In this document: positions 1-7,376 of the stretch, one piece after another
How the letters are laid out: each line of letters begins with the position of its first letter
Position numbering within the stretch: the first letter of the stretch is position 1
Assembly (NCBI GenBank): GCA_963733265.1
Contig: CAVTCF010000003.1
Location: 1-64,000, forward strand
DNA length: 64,000 nucleotides
Source of the DNA: PALSA-1006 sp963733265
Lineage (GTDB): Bacteria; Pseudomonadota; Gammaproteobacteria; Burkholderiales; Gallionellaceae
Direction of reading: 5' to 3'
Made by a program: the position numbers and the translations under genes
The notes under the pieces: generated by a model
Database searches by the model: none
Seen by the model: the letters and a program-made list of their open reading frames with translations, nothing else
Told to the model about the DNA's origin: nothing

Positions 1-1173
1 GCAGGCAAGCTCGATGCCGTGATGCGTCAGGAACATCCTGCGGGCGAAAAGTGCTTCGTGGACTATTGCGGTAAAACGATGCCGGTTACGGATCGGTACA
101 CCGGTGAGATTCTTCAGGTGCAAATCTTCGTCGGCGTGATGGGGGCGTCCAACTACACCTATGCCGAAGCGACTTTTAGCCAAACCCTGCCGGACTGGAT
201 CGGCAGTCACATCCGCATGCTCGACTACTTCGGCGCAGCCCCGGAAATTCTGGTGCCGGACAACCTCAAGAGCGGTGTCAGCAAAACGTGCCGCTATGAA
301 CCGGACACCAATCCGAGCTATCACGACTTTGCCAATCATTACTGTATCGCCGTGATTCCTGCGCGCAGCAGAAAGCCGAGGGATAAAGCCAAAGTGGAAT
401 GCGGTGTATTGGTGGTGACGCGCTGGATACTGGCCTGCCTGCGCAATCGCGCGTTCTTTAGCCTGGCGGAACTGAATGAGGCAATTGGAGAGTTGCTTGT
501 GCGTCTTAATCAGCGTCCATTCAAAAAGCTTGCCGAATGCAGAGAATCGTTGTTTCGCACCATCGACTATCCGGCAATGCGTTCCCTGCCCGCACAGCGT
601 CATATCTTCAGTGAATGGAAAAAGGTTCGCATGGGGCTGGACTACCACGTTGATCTGGGTGATGGATATTATTACTCGGCACCCTATAAGCTGATTGGAA
701 AAGAGCTTGACGTTAACTTCAGCGAGTATGTCGTAGAGATATTCTATCGAGGGCAGCGTGTCGCCAGCCACGCCAGATTGCACTTCGGCAATAAAAAACA
801 TTCGACAGAAAAAGCGCACATGCCCGAGGCGCATAGCAAAATGGCCGAATGGACACCGGAACGCATCGTGAATTGGGGCGCTTCAGTCGGTGTGCACACG
901 AGCAAACTGATCGAAGCGCTGATCAAACGCAAGCCACATCCCCAGCAGGCATTCCGCGCGGCTGCGGGCATTATCCGTCTGGGCAAACACTACGGGAACG
1001 AGCGGGTCGAAGCCGCTTGCCGCAGAGCTTGCGCCACCAACGCCATCAGCTACACCTCCGTTGATTCCATCCTGAAACACCAGTTGGACAAACAACCGCT
1101 GCCGCAAGATATCCCGCAAAGCAGCCTCCCCCTGTTCCACGACAACATTCGTGGTCCGGGCTATTTCCATTAA
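1..1173 (+). CDS. istA: IS21-family transposase IstA, 5' end cut by window
   Basis: The reading frame is open from the first base, so the N-terminal helix-turn-helix region lies outside the window. About 390 residues are visible, against roughly 500 for a full IstA. The rve/DDE integrase core is clear: Asp in FVDYCG (about residue 15 from the GTG at 19), Asp in VPDN (about 81) and Glu in AKVE (about 127). IstA cuts and joins the element ends and works with the ATPase encoded 40 bp downstream. No frameshift is visible in the part shown, so the element may still be active. Family assignment is from motifs and from the istA-istB order, both typical of IS21. Confidence 0.93.
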   Translation, partial: AGKLDAVMRQEHPAGEKCFVDYCGKTMPVTDRYTGEILQVQIFVGVMGASNYTYAEATFSQTLPDWIGSHIRMLDYFGAAPEILVPDNLKSGVSKTCRYEPDTNPSYHDFANHYCIAVIPARSRKPRDKAKVECGVLVVTRWILACLRNRAFFSLAELNEAIGELLVRLNQRPFKKLAECRESLFRTIDYPAMRSLPAQRHIFSEWKKVRMGLDYHVDLGDGYYYSAPYKLIGKELDVNFSEYVVEIFYRGQRVASHARLHFGNKKHSTEKAHMPEAHSKMAEWTPERIVNWGASVGVHTSKLIEALIKRKPHPQQAFRAAAGIIRLGKHYGNERVEAACRRACATNAISYTSVDSILKHQLDKQPLPQDIPQSSLPLFHDNIRGPGYFH

Positions 1174-1213
1174 TCGTAGCAATCTATTACAACCACTGAC
1201 AGGAGCATAAACC

Positions 1214-1939
1214 ATGATGCATCACCCCACGCTGGACAAATTAAAACAACTGAAACTGACCGGTATGCTGCACGCCTTGCAAGAGCAGGAAGGCATTCCG
1301 GATATTCGCACGATGCCATTCGAAGAACGGTTAGGCTTGATTGTGGATAGAGAAATGACAGAGAGGGACAATCGCCGTATGCAGACCCGTTTGCGCTTGG
1401 CAAAACTGAAACAGAATGCGGCGCTGGAAGATATCGATTTCAAAACCGCGCGAGGCTTGGACCGTTCGCTGATCATCAAGCTGGCAGATTGCGGATGGGT
1501 GAAAGAACACCTGAACGTGCTGATTACCGGTGCGACAGGTTTAGGTAAAACCTATCTGGCTTGCGCGCTGGCACAGAAAGCCTGCCGTGAAGGATACAGC
1601 TCGCATTACATCCGATTGACGCGCCTGTTTCAGGAGTTGGACACGGGACGCGCCGATGGTCGCTACGCCAGGATGATGCGGCAATTTGCCAAGGCGGATG
1701 TTCTCATCCTGGATGAATGGGGACTTGCCGTGCTCACCGATCAACACAGGCGCGACCTGCTGGAAATACTGGACGATCGCTACAACCTGCGTGCGACGAT
1801 CATCACCAGCCAGTTACCCATTGCGCATTGGCATGAAGCGATAGGGGATCCAACGCTGGCCGATGCCATTCTGGATCGCGTGGTTCACAACGCCTACAAA
1901 ATCAACCTGAGTGGCAAAACCATGCGCGACAGGCAATAA
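1214..1939 (+). CDS. istB: IS21-family helper ATPase IstB
   Basis: A 241-residue AAA+ ATPase of the IstB/DnaC type. The Walker A motif GATGLGKT is at about 106-113 and the Walker B motif VLILDE at about 163-168. A leucine-rich N-terminal segment (about 5-30) is typical of IstB. IstB assembles on DNA, selects the target and stimulates IstA. The gene follows istA in the same direction, with an SD-like AGGAG about 10 bp before the ATG. The stop is 6 bp before the first of four GTGAC-NN-GTCAC sites, so the element's right end should lie close downstream. Confidence 0.93.
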   Translation: MMHHPTLDKLKQLKLTGMLHALQEQEGIPDIRTMPFEERLGLIVDREMTERDNRRMQTRLRLAKLKQNAALEDIDFKTARGLDRSLIIKLADCGWVKEHLNVLITGATGLGKTYLACALAQKACREGYSSHYIRLTRLFQELDTGRADGRYARMMRQFAKADVLILDEWGLAVLTDQHRRDLLEILDDRYNLRATIITSQLPIAHWHEAIGDPTLADAILDRVVHNAYKINLSGKTMRDRQ

Positions 1940-1945
1940 GTTAAA

Positions 1946-1961
1946 TATCGTGACAAGTCAC
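1946..1961 (+). promoter_or_regulatory. Palindromic site, copy 1 (TATCGTGACAAGTCAC)
   Basis: Inverted repeat GTGAC-AA-GTCAC preceded by TATC. This 16-mer recurs exactly at 2236-2251 and inverted at 2313-2328, with a related palindrome at 1983-1996. It sits just after istB and upstream of the small gene at 2017. It is either an operator for that gene's product or a terminal transposase-binding repeat of the IS21 element. Confidence 0.6.
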
Positions 1962-1982
1962 TTTATAGGCGACAGGAAAAAG

Positions 1983-1996
1983 CGTGACTAGTCACG
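1983..1996. promoter_or_regulatory. Perfect 14-bp palindrome CGTGACTAGTCACG
   Basis: Perfect 14-bp palindrome sharing the GTGAC/GTCAC arms of the neighbouring sites. It ends 20 bp before the ATG at 2017, where a bound repressor would block transcription or initiation. This is the best candidate autoregulatory operator of the small gene. Confidence 0.6.
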
Positions 1997-2016
1997 TTTA
2001 ATTAAACGGAGACAAT

Positions 2017-2316
2017 ATGAAAAAAGATACAGCCAAAGACACATCCATTGAACACGATAAAAAACCGACAACCACGCGCGGAAGACCCGCTACAGGCAAA
2101 GCGATGACACCGGCACAGAGGCAACAAGCAAGCAGAGCAAAACGTCTATCAGAGAAGTTCGAGAGCTTCCCGGCAAAGCAAATAAATATCCTGTTATCGC
2201 CACAGGCAACAAAAGCCTTGGACATGCTGACCAGTTATCGTGACAAGTCACAAAAAGTACTCATCGAAGAATTACTGATCCATGCGTATGCAAAGCAAAG
2301 CAAAGAGATAGAGTGA
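2017..2316 (+). CDS. Small ribbon-helix-helix-like DNA-binding protein (putative)
   Basis: A 99-residue, very basic, lysine-rich protein. An N-terminal GRPATGKAMTPAQRQQ segment resembles those of plasmid copy-control and RHH regulators. About 52-90 (INILLSPQATKALDML and onward) has the strand-helix-helix pattern of a ribbon-helix-helix fold. The start has a good GGAG ribosome site 7 bp upstream. Four palindromes of one family surround and enter the gene (1946, 1983, 2236, 2313), and its stop codon lies inside the last. That supports an autoregulated DNA-binding protein. No family name is certain; it could be an IS21 passenger or a remnant of a plasmid control region. Confidence 0.6.
   Translation: MKKDTAKDTSIEHDKKPTTTRGRPATGKAMTPAQRQQASRAKRLSEKFESFPAKQINILLSPQATKALDMLTSYRDKSQKVLIEELLIHAYAKQSKEIE
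2236..2251 (+). promoter_or_regulatory. Palindromic site, copy 3, inside the small gene
   Basis: Exact 16-bp copy of the site at 1946-1961 (TATCGTGACAAGTCAC), same orientation, within codons for SYRDKS of the small gene. Conservation of the flanking TATC as well as the palindrome argues against chance. Confidence 0.55.
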
Positions 2317-2328
2317 CAAGTCACGATA
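2313..2328 (-). promoter_or_regulatory. Palindromic site, copy 4, inverted, at the stop codon
   Basis: Reads GTGACAAGTCACGATA on the + strand, so the TATC flank is on the opposite side from copies 1 and 3. The TGA stop of the 2017 gene lies within it. Confidence 0.55.
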
Positions 2329-2589
2329 ATGAAAAGTTGATGCCGGTTTCTGAAAACGCTCAGTTGAGAAAATTGACAAAAGACAGGACTAAACTATAAG
2401 CTCAAATTCTTGCGTCGCTTCGCTCCGACTGACCCGGCTGAATGCCGTGGAGTGGGTGGCCGAATCATGAGCGGAATCGGTGGCCGAACCGCGTGGAATG
2501 CGCACTTGCTACCACGTACACCGAAGGTGTGGGATGTTTCTGCTGAATACAACTGAAAACCATTTCTTCAATGAAGGCATGACGATGCA

Positions 2590-3382
2590 TACAATTCCAG
2601 AAACTGACATCCCTGCTCAAACAACTGCACCTGTCCGGCATTCTTGATTCACTCGAAGCCTGTAACCGCGAAGCCATTGACTGCAAGCCTGCCTACACCG
2701 ACTTCCTGAGCCTGTTTATTCATGACGAAGTCGCCAGGCGGGGAACAAAAGTAGCTGGACACGCCGACTGCGTCGCGCAAAGTTCGCAACGAAAAAACAC
2801 TGGAGGGATTCTACTTCGACCGTACTGCCCGAATCGTAATCCGCACGGCAGTTCATGATCTGGCGAATCTGCCGTTTCATTGAAGAGAAAGTCGCCGACA
2901 TCGGTTGTGGGGCTGTGCGGAACTGGCAAGAGCTATCTGGCGCAGTCGCTTGGTCATGCGGGCTGCCCGTCAGGGTTATGACGCGTCGTTCATTACGCAA
3001 GACCTAAATACCTGGAGCAGTTGCGTGCAGCTCAGGCCACCGGCAATTACGCGCGGCGATTTAAATCACTGGTCAAAGTGCATCTGGTGATCATTGATGA
3101 TTTCGGACTCAAACCCTTGCGTTCACCGGAAGATGAAGACTTCCATGACTTGATCGCCGAACGCTACAGCGCGCCGCAACCATTCTGACCAGCAATCTCG
3201 ACTTTGATGAATGGGGTGGAGCATTCGCCGCAAATAAAATGATCGGCGCAGCAACACTGGATCGATTACGCCACGGCGCGTATCGCGTGGTTTTGGATGG
3301 GCCGAGTTACCGCGACCCGCAGCCAATGCCGGAAATGCCAAAAACGCCGGCAAAGAAAGGAGGTAAACCTACTCAGACTTGA
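2590..3382 (+). pseudogene. istB: Frameshifted istB
   Basis: IstB sequence can be followed across changing frames: LTSLLKQLHLSGILDSLEA near 2605, AYTDFLSLFIHDEVARR near 2693, a Walker A-like GTGKSYLAQSLGH near 2920, Walker B-like VIIDDFGLKPL near 3090, DFHDLIAERY near 3145, TSNLDFDEWG near 3190 and ATLDRLRHGAYRVVLDG near 3255, ending at TGA 3380-3382. Several small insertions and deletions break it, so it cannot make a working ATPase. Its N- and C-terminal sequence is unlike the intact IstB at 1214. Confidence 0.8.
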
Positions 3383-3485
3383 GACAGGGCCGTCAGCAAC
3401 AAATAGAGTAAATAATGCGATTGCAAAAACAGCAAAAATCACGCATTCTTTACACCCAGTTTGAGCCCCTGAAATGACACTTCAA

Positions 3486-3518
3486 AGTGGCGCCATTACG
3501 GCGAAAATCAGTGGCGCC
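3486..3518 (+). repeat. Paired AGTGGCGCC end repeats of the IS21 remnant
   Basis: AGTGGCGCC at 3486-3494 and 3510-3518, each followed by a C/GGCGAAAA-like tail, 24 bp apart. Repeats of this form are typical of the multiple transposase-binding sites at IS21-type ends. The rest of 3383-3793 has no gene that I can support; it is AT-rich toward 3600-3700. Confidence 0.5.
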
Positions 3519-3793
3519 TTAACGCCGAAAAGTGACAAATGTTGAACAATGTTTTCCATGGCTAAATCCTCCTATGGATAAATTGACAAATTGCTTGATG
3601 TGTTGACTTAACGCGATTGTGGTAAATACAATTCATCGCTAAATAATTGTACAAAAACAGACCAATTTAGTCAACAATTATCAATTGTCGTTAAGCGAAA
3701 ATATGACAGTAGTGTCGCGGGATTTGCATTGCATCAAAGATTGAAATCAGGAAAACAAATTGTTCCTTCGAAATTCTGCATAGGGTTACCTGA

Positions 3794-4159
3794 CGCAAAA
3801 AGAAGCAGCCTAATTTTAATGACGGGAATATTCGCGAGAGCGCGCAGCGACTTAAAGCGCACATAGAAAACTCCCCCATGGCGGTCGTGTCTTGGGACAA
3901 AGACTTTAACGTTACACAGTGGGCCGGCGAAGCGGAAGATATGTTTGGTTGGACTGAGGTGGAAACGGTTGGCAAACCCATCATGGATCTTAATATGATC
4001 TATCAGGATGATATTCCTCTCGTTCAAAAGACTATGGAAACTCTTTTTGCCGCTAAGCAGCGGTATGTGATTTCATCCAACCGAAATCTGACTGAGGATC
4101 GCCGAGTTATTCATTGCATTTGGTATAACTCTACCCACCAACTTCGTCTAAAAACATAA
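3794..4159 (+). pseudogene. PAS-domain stump of a sensor protein
   Basis: The open stretch after the TGA at 3791 encodes about 120 residues. From about 3827 (NIRESAQRLKAHIENSPMAVV) to 4130 this is a PAS domain, with VVSWDKDFNV, FGWTEVETVGKP and MDLNMIYQDDIP. It stops after VIHCIWYNS, before the last strand of the fold, and no output domain follows. The ATG at 3878 is inside the domain, so I treat it as a fragment of a PAS histidine kinase or cyclase rather than a gene. It lies between IS debris and gpx, consistent with deletion at an insertion-prone site. Confidence 0.6.
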
Positions 4160-4221
4160 CCATCAAACGATATTGCATTTCACGGCAGTGATAACCAAAC
4201 ACCCCAAAGGAGAACATCACC

Positions 4222-4770
4222 ATGAGTACATCCTTCTATGACATCCCGGTCAAAAAGATCGACGGCAGCGACGCAACATTGAACGAACACAAAGGTGAAG
4301 TCCTGCTGGTGGTCAATGTGGCGTCCAAATGCGGACTAACACCTCAATACGAAGGCCTCGAAAAATTACACGAGAAATACGTCGGCAAGAAATTTTCCGT
4401 GCTAGGTTTTCCGGCCAATGACTTTGCTGCCCAAGAGCCCGGTAGCAACGACGAAATTCAGGACTTCTGCGCAACCAATTTTGGAGTGCAATTTCCCCTC
4501 TACAGCAAGATTGCTGTCACCGGACCAAACAAGCACCCTTTATACAAACATTTGACGACGGAAAAACCGGATACCGAGAATCGTCAAGGTATGGAAACAA
4601 ATCTGCGCGGACACAAGATCGAGCCGACACCCAAGCCGGAGGTGGTATGGAACTTCGAGAAGTTTCTAATTAATCGCCAAGGCAGAGTGGTACGCCGTTT
4701 TGCTCCAGACACGACACCTGATGCGCCAAGGCTGATCGAAGCCATTGAGGCGGAACTGGTAAAGGTTTGA
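4222..4770 (+). CDS. gpx: Glutathione peroxidase (Cys type)
   Basis: A 182-residue thioredoxin-fold peroxidase of the GSHPx family, which reduces H2O2 and organic hydroperoxides with glutathione or thioredoxin. The active-site Cys is at about 37 (NVASKCGLTPQY, Cys in place of selenocysteine), Gln at about 71 (AAQEPGS) and Trp-Asn at about 143-144 (VVWNFEKFLI), which completes the catalytic tetrad. No signal peptide, so cytoplasmic. The ATG has an AAAGGAG ribosome site 8-9 bp upstream. It is complete and of normal length, carried on the tRNA-Arg island next to formate dehydrogenase but not obviously co-transcribed, since a separate promoter precedes the latter. Confidence 0.93.
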   Translation: MSTSFYDIPVKKIDGSDATLNEHKGEVLLVVNVASKCGLTPQYEGLEKLHEKYVGKKFSVLGFPANDFAAQEPGSNDEIQDFCATNFGVQFPLYSKIAVTGPNKHPLYKHLTTEKPDTENRQGMETNLRGHKIEPTPKPEVVWNFEKFLINRQGRVVRRFAPDTTPDAPRLIEAIEAELVKV

Positions 4771-4823
4771 GCTAGGGACGTTCAGTCAGGAAGCAATCTT
4801 TTAAATCTATAACGGAGGATGCC

Positions 4824-4907
4824 ATGTTTGGACCAGTTTCAATCCCCTTTGGAGCGAATATGCTTTTTCTATACTTTAGTTGTAAAGCCGTAACCCTCGT
4901 ACTTTAG
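4824..4907 (+). other. 27-codon orphan ORF with a strong ribosome site
   Basis: ATG at 4824 is preceded by GGAGG with good spacing, but only 27 codons follow (MFGPVSIPFGANMLFLYFSC, then AVTLVL). It may be the truncated start of a lost gene or a leader peptide. No family recognised. Confidence 0.25.
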
Positions 4908-4991
4908 TAGGTGGTCGAGAAAAAAATTAATTATTTACATTTGGGCAATACTGAATTTCAATTTCTTTTGATAAAGTTTGCATAGACAAAC

Positions 4992-5019
4992 TTGACAGTT
5001 TTGGTTGGTTATGTAGAAT
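4992..5019 (+). promoter_or_regulatory. Sigma-70 promoter of formate dehydrogenase
   Basis: TTGACA at 4992-4997, 16-bp spacer, TAGAAT at 5014-5019: a perfect -35 and a 5/6 -10. It places transcription start near 5026, upstream of the ribosome site at 5054-5060. That rules out the upstream in-frame TTG at 4992 as the translation start. Confidence 0.75.
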
Positions 5020-5066
5020 ATAGGCGTTGCAAAATTAGATTTAAAAGTAAGGGAAAGGAGACCATC

Positions 5067-6239
5067 ATGTTTAAAGTTCTCTGTGTACTATACGACGATC
5101 CCGTAACTGGTTACCCGAAGTCCTACGCCCGCGATAGCATCCCCAACATCAATCAGTACCCAGGTGGTCAATCCTTACCGAGTCCGCGTTCCATTGATTT
5201 CAAACCAGGACAATTACTTGGCAGCGTTTCAGGCGAATTGGGATTGCGTAAATTCATCGAATCACTTGGCCACAAACTTGTGGTCACTTCCGATAAAGAA
5301 AGTGCCGATTCTAAGTTTGATCAGGAGCTCCCTGATACCGATATCCTAATTTCACAACCATTTTGGCCTGCGTATCTAACAGCGGAGCGCTTATCAAAAG
5401 CGCCAAAATTAAAGTTGGCTATTACTGCAGGAATTGGATCAGATCATGTAGACCTTGAAGCGGCGATGAAGCATGGAGTCACGGTTGCCGAAGTCAGTTA
5501 CAGCAATAGTATTAGTGTATCCGAACATGTAGTCATGATGATCCTGAGTTTGGTACGAAATTACATACCATCATATCAGTGGGTAATGAATGGGGGCTGG
5601 AATATCGCTGATTGCGCTGAAAGATCATACGATCTGGAAGGTATGAACGTGGGTACCGTTGCTGCAGGACGAATCGGATTAGCTGTCCTAAAACGGCTGA
5701 AAGCATTCGATGTAAAACTTCACTACACCGACCGTTACCGCTTATCTCCGGCTATTGAAAAGGAACTCAGTCTCACGTTTCATCCCAACGTGGAATCGAT
5801 GGTTAAAGTATGCGATGTAGTTACTATCAATTGTCCGCTACACCCACAAACAGAGCATATGTTCAATGAGAAGCTCATTTCTAAAATGAAACGAGGAACC
5901 TACATAGTGAATACTGCGAGGGCTAAAATATGTGATAAAGATGCAATCGCTCAGGCATTAAAGAGTGGCCAACTCGCAGGTTATGCGGGTGATGTATGGT
6001 TCCCTCAACCTGCTCCGGCGAATCATCCCTGGCGCACTATGCCACACCATGGAATGACTCCACATATAGCTGGTACCAGTCTTAGCGCACAGACACGTTA
6101 TGCTTCCGGCACGCGCGAAATTCTAGAATGCTGGTTTGAGGGCCGCCCCATCCGCGATGAGTACCTGATTGTTGATGGTGGTCATTTGGCAGGAACAGGA
6201 GCTCATTCTTATAGTACTCTATACGATAAAGCAGCATAA
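5067..6239 (+). CDS. fdh: NAD-dependent formate dehydrogenase
   Basis: A 390-residue D-2-hydroxyacid-dehydrogenase-type enzyme that oxidises formate to CO2 with NAD+, without metal. It aligns residue for residue, offset by one, with the well-studied Pseudomonas enzyme: Asn147 (SNSIS), the Rossmann AAGRIG at about 199-204, Asp222 after the second strand (NAD rather than NADP preference), Arg285 (NTARAK), Gln314 (FPQPAPANHPW) and catalytic His333 (TPHIAGTS). The ATG at 5067 has GGAAAGGAG upstream. The gene stands alone behind its own promoter, with no fdhD or molybdenum genes nearby, as expected for this cofactor-free type. It is cargo of the tRNA-Arg island and could supply NADH from one-carbon compounds or detoxify formate. 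Confidence 0.95.
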   Translation: MFKVLCVLYDDPVTGYPKSYARDSIPNINQYPGGQSLPSPRSIDFKPGQLLGSVSGELGLRKFIESLGHKLVVTSDKESADSKFDQELPDTDILISQPFWPAYLTAERLSKAPKLKLAITAGIGSDHVDLEAAMKHGVTVAEVSYSNSISVSEHVVMMILSLVRNYIPSYQWVMNGGWNIADCAERSYDLEGMNVGTVAAGRIGLAVLKRLKAFDVKLHYTDRYRLSPAIEKELSLTFHPNVESMVKVCDVVTINCPLHPQTEHMFNEKLISKMKRGTYIVNTARAKICDKDAIAQALKSGQLAGYAGDVWFPQPAPANHPWRTMPHHGMTPHIAGTSLSAQTRYASGTREILECWFEGRPIRDEYLIVDGGHLAGTGAHSYSTLYDKAA

Positions 6240-6609
6240 CCTTTAAGCACGCTGACCTTGCTCTGTATTAAGCATCGGATCATTGAGTGGATCTTTCAAA
6301 ATGCAAGCCGGCGCTGAGGTGGCGGGCCATCCGCTTCAATGCAATAGTGAATTAGAGGCGATTTTTTGGGTCGGATTGCTTTCTTGCTGAGCGAATTGAA
6401 TGACTCTTTTGCGGCTATGAATTCGTGTATGGCTACGGCGGCTTTGGGTTATCAACGGACGGTCACATTACCTCAAGACCAATGACTGCTATGCAATATG
6501 GAACGGCCATTCATAAAACCGAGAAAATTGAAGGAATCAAACGCTCTTTGGAGATCAATACGCAACACATAATATGTGGTCTATTGATAAAAGCGATACT
6601 CGGTAATGT
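6240..6609. other. Intergenic stretch with no convincing gene
   Basis: No ORF here resembles a known protein; the + strand ORF that begins at 6425 has no ribosome site and low-complexity composition. The only structure noticed is a 14-bp direct repeat, ATCAATACGCAACA, at 6554-6567 and 6614-6627. The second copy marks where the radC fragment loses homology. Confidence 0.5.
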
Positions 6610-6918
6610 CTACATCAATACGCAACAGTTTTTAGGATTACATAAATTGTGTGCAAATATGACCGCAGCAGCGTTGACCTTGAGAGCGGCTTTGACCACT
6701 TCGCGGGGATACACCGAAGTTTGTGTCAACGTTCCCCGGAACAACTCGTCAACTTCGATTACCTGATGTTGTGAGTCGAGGAAAACTGCCACGAACGATT
6801 CATACTCCCGTCCCGCAAAATGTATCTTCAAGTAGTCACGTACCGAAGCCGGAGAATTCAGCATGTCGCCATGCTTTATTTCTTCGCCCAGCCAACGTTT
6901 ACCCCTGTTTTCAGTCAT
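6610..6918 (-). pseudogene. radC: Truncated RadC/JAB-domain protein
   Basis: The first about 90 residues match the mobile-element type of RadC (SPASVRDYLKIHFAGREYE, VFLDSQHQVIEVDELFRGTL, SVYPREVVKAAL, AAAVIFAHN). After AHN the sequence turns into an unrelated tail (LCNPKNCCVLM) and stops. The missing part would hold the HPSG..P..D metal-binding motif of the JAMM/MPN fold, so no enzyme activity is expected. The break falls on the 14-bp direct repeat at 6614, suggesting a deletion or insertion there. Short RadC proteins are common on islands; the role is disputed even when intact. Confidence 0.75.
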
Positions 6919-7043
6919 TTCCCATTACTTTTATCGAAAAATATACGAGTAGTGAAGAAATCGACTGTTTCTCGCCCCAAAATTGTTCCCAATTCCACTA
7001 CATAATTTGCTTACCTTGAAATTTGAAGCACGAAGTAAGCATT

Positions 7044-7376
7044 ATGAAAACGTTAACACTAGAACAGGCAGCCGAATTCCTGCATGTCCACCCCGTTACA
7101 TTGTTGCGGATGGCACAGGCGGGCAAAGTCCCTGCAGACAAGCCGGGCAAGTGCTGGGTATTCATAGAGATTGACCTTGCCGATTGGATGCGCGCAAAAT
7201 ACAAAGCGCGGGCATCGGAAGGCGGTTTTACAATTGAAAGGAGGGCTACATGCCACTCTTCCGACGCAAAGACTCCACGATCTGGTGGATTGATATCACC
7301 ATTGACGGAAAACGCATACAGCAAAGCTCTGGGACTAAAAACAAACAGCAAGCGCAAGAACTCCATGACAGGTTAA
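7044..7376 (+). CDS. Excisionase-like HTH protein overlapping the integrase gene
   Basis: A 110-residue protein whose first about 55 residues form a MerR/excisionase-type helix-turn-helix (LEQAAEFLHVHPVTLLRMAQ, then GKVPADKPGKCWVF and IDLADWM). Such proteins direct the neighbouring recombinase toward excision or activate its gene. The ATG at 7044 (MKTLTLEQ) fits the family better than the TTG at 7023. The C-terminal half runs 127 bp into the integrase gene in another frame and shows no fold, so the functional part is probably the N-terminal half. Confidence 0.7.
   Translation: MKTLTLEQAAEFLHVHPVTLLRMAQAGKVPADKPGKCWVFIEIDLADWMRAKYKARASEGGFTIERRATCHSSDAKTPRSGGLISPLTENAYSKALGLKTNSKRKNSMTG

Larger units (their letters stand above)
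2400..3545 (+). mobile_element. Decayed IS21-type remnant (istB_2 type)
   Basis: Short direct repeats containing GTGGCCGAA (around 2456 and 2480), a frameshifted istB and paired AGTGGCGCC repeats at 3486-3518 give the layout of an IS21-type right half. No readable istA is left. It is a different, older insertion than the istAB pair upstream, because its IstB belongs to another subgroup. Confidence 0.6.

Noticed and set aside
1950..2324. Regularly spaced palindromes considered as a CRISPR array
   Set aside because: Spacing is irregular (about 30, 250, 75 bp), one site is coding, and no cas gene is near. No CRISPR array was seen in the window.
6425..6766. A + strand ORF of 113 codons overlapping the radC stump
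   Set aside because: No ribosome site, no recognisable sequence, and the opposite strand has real RadC homology.
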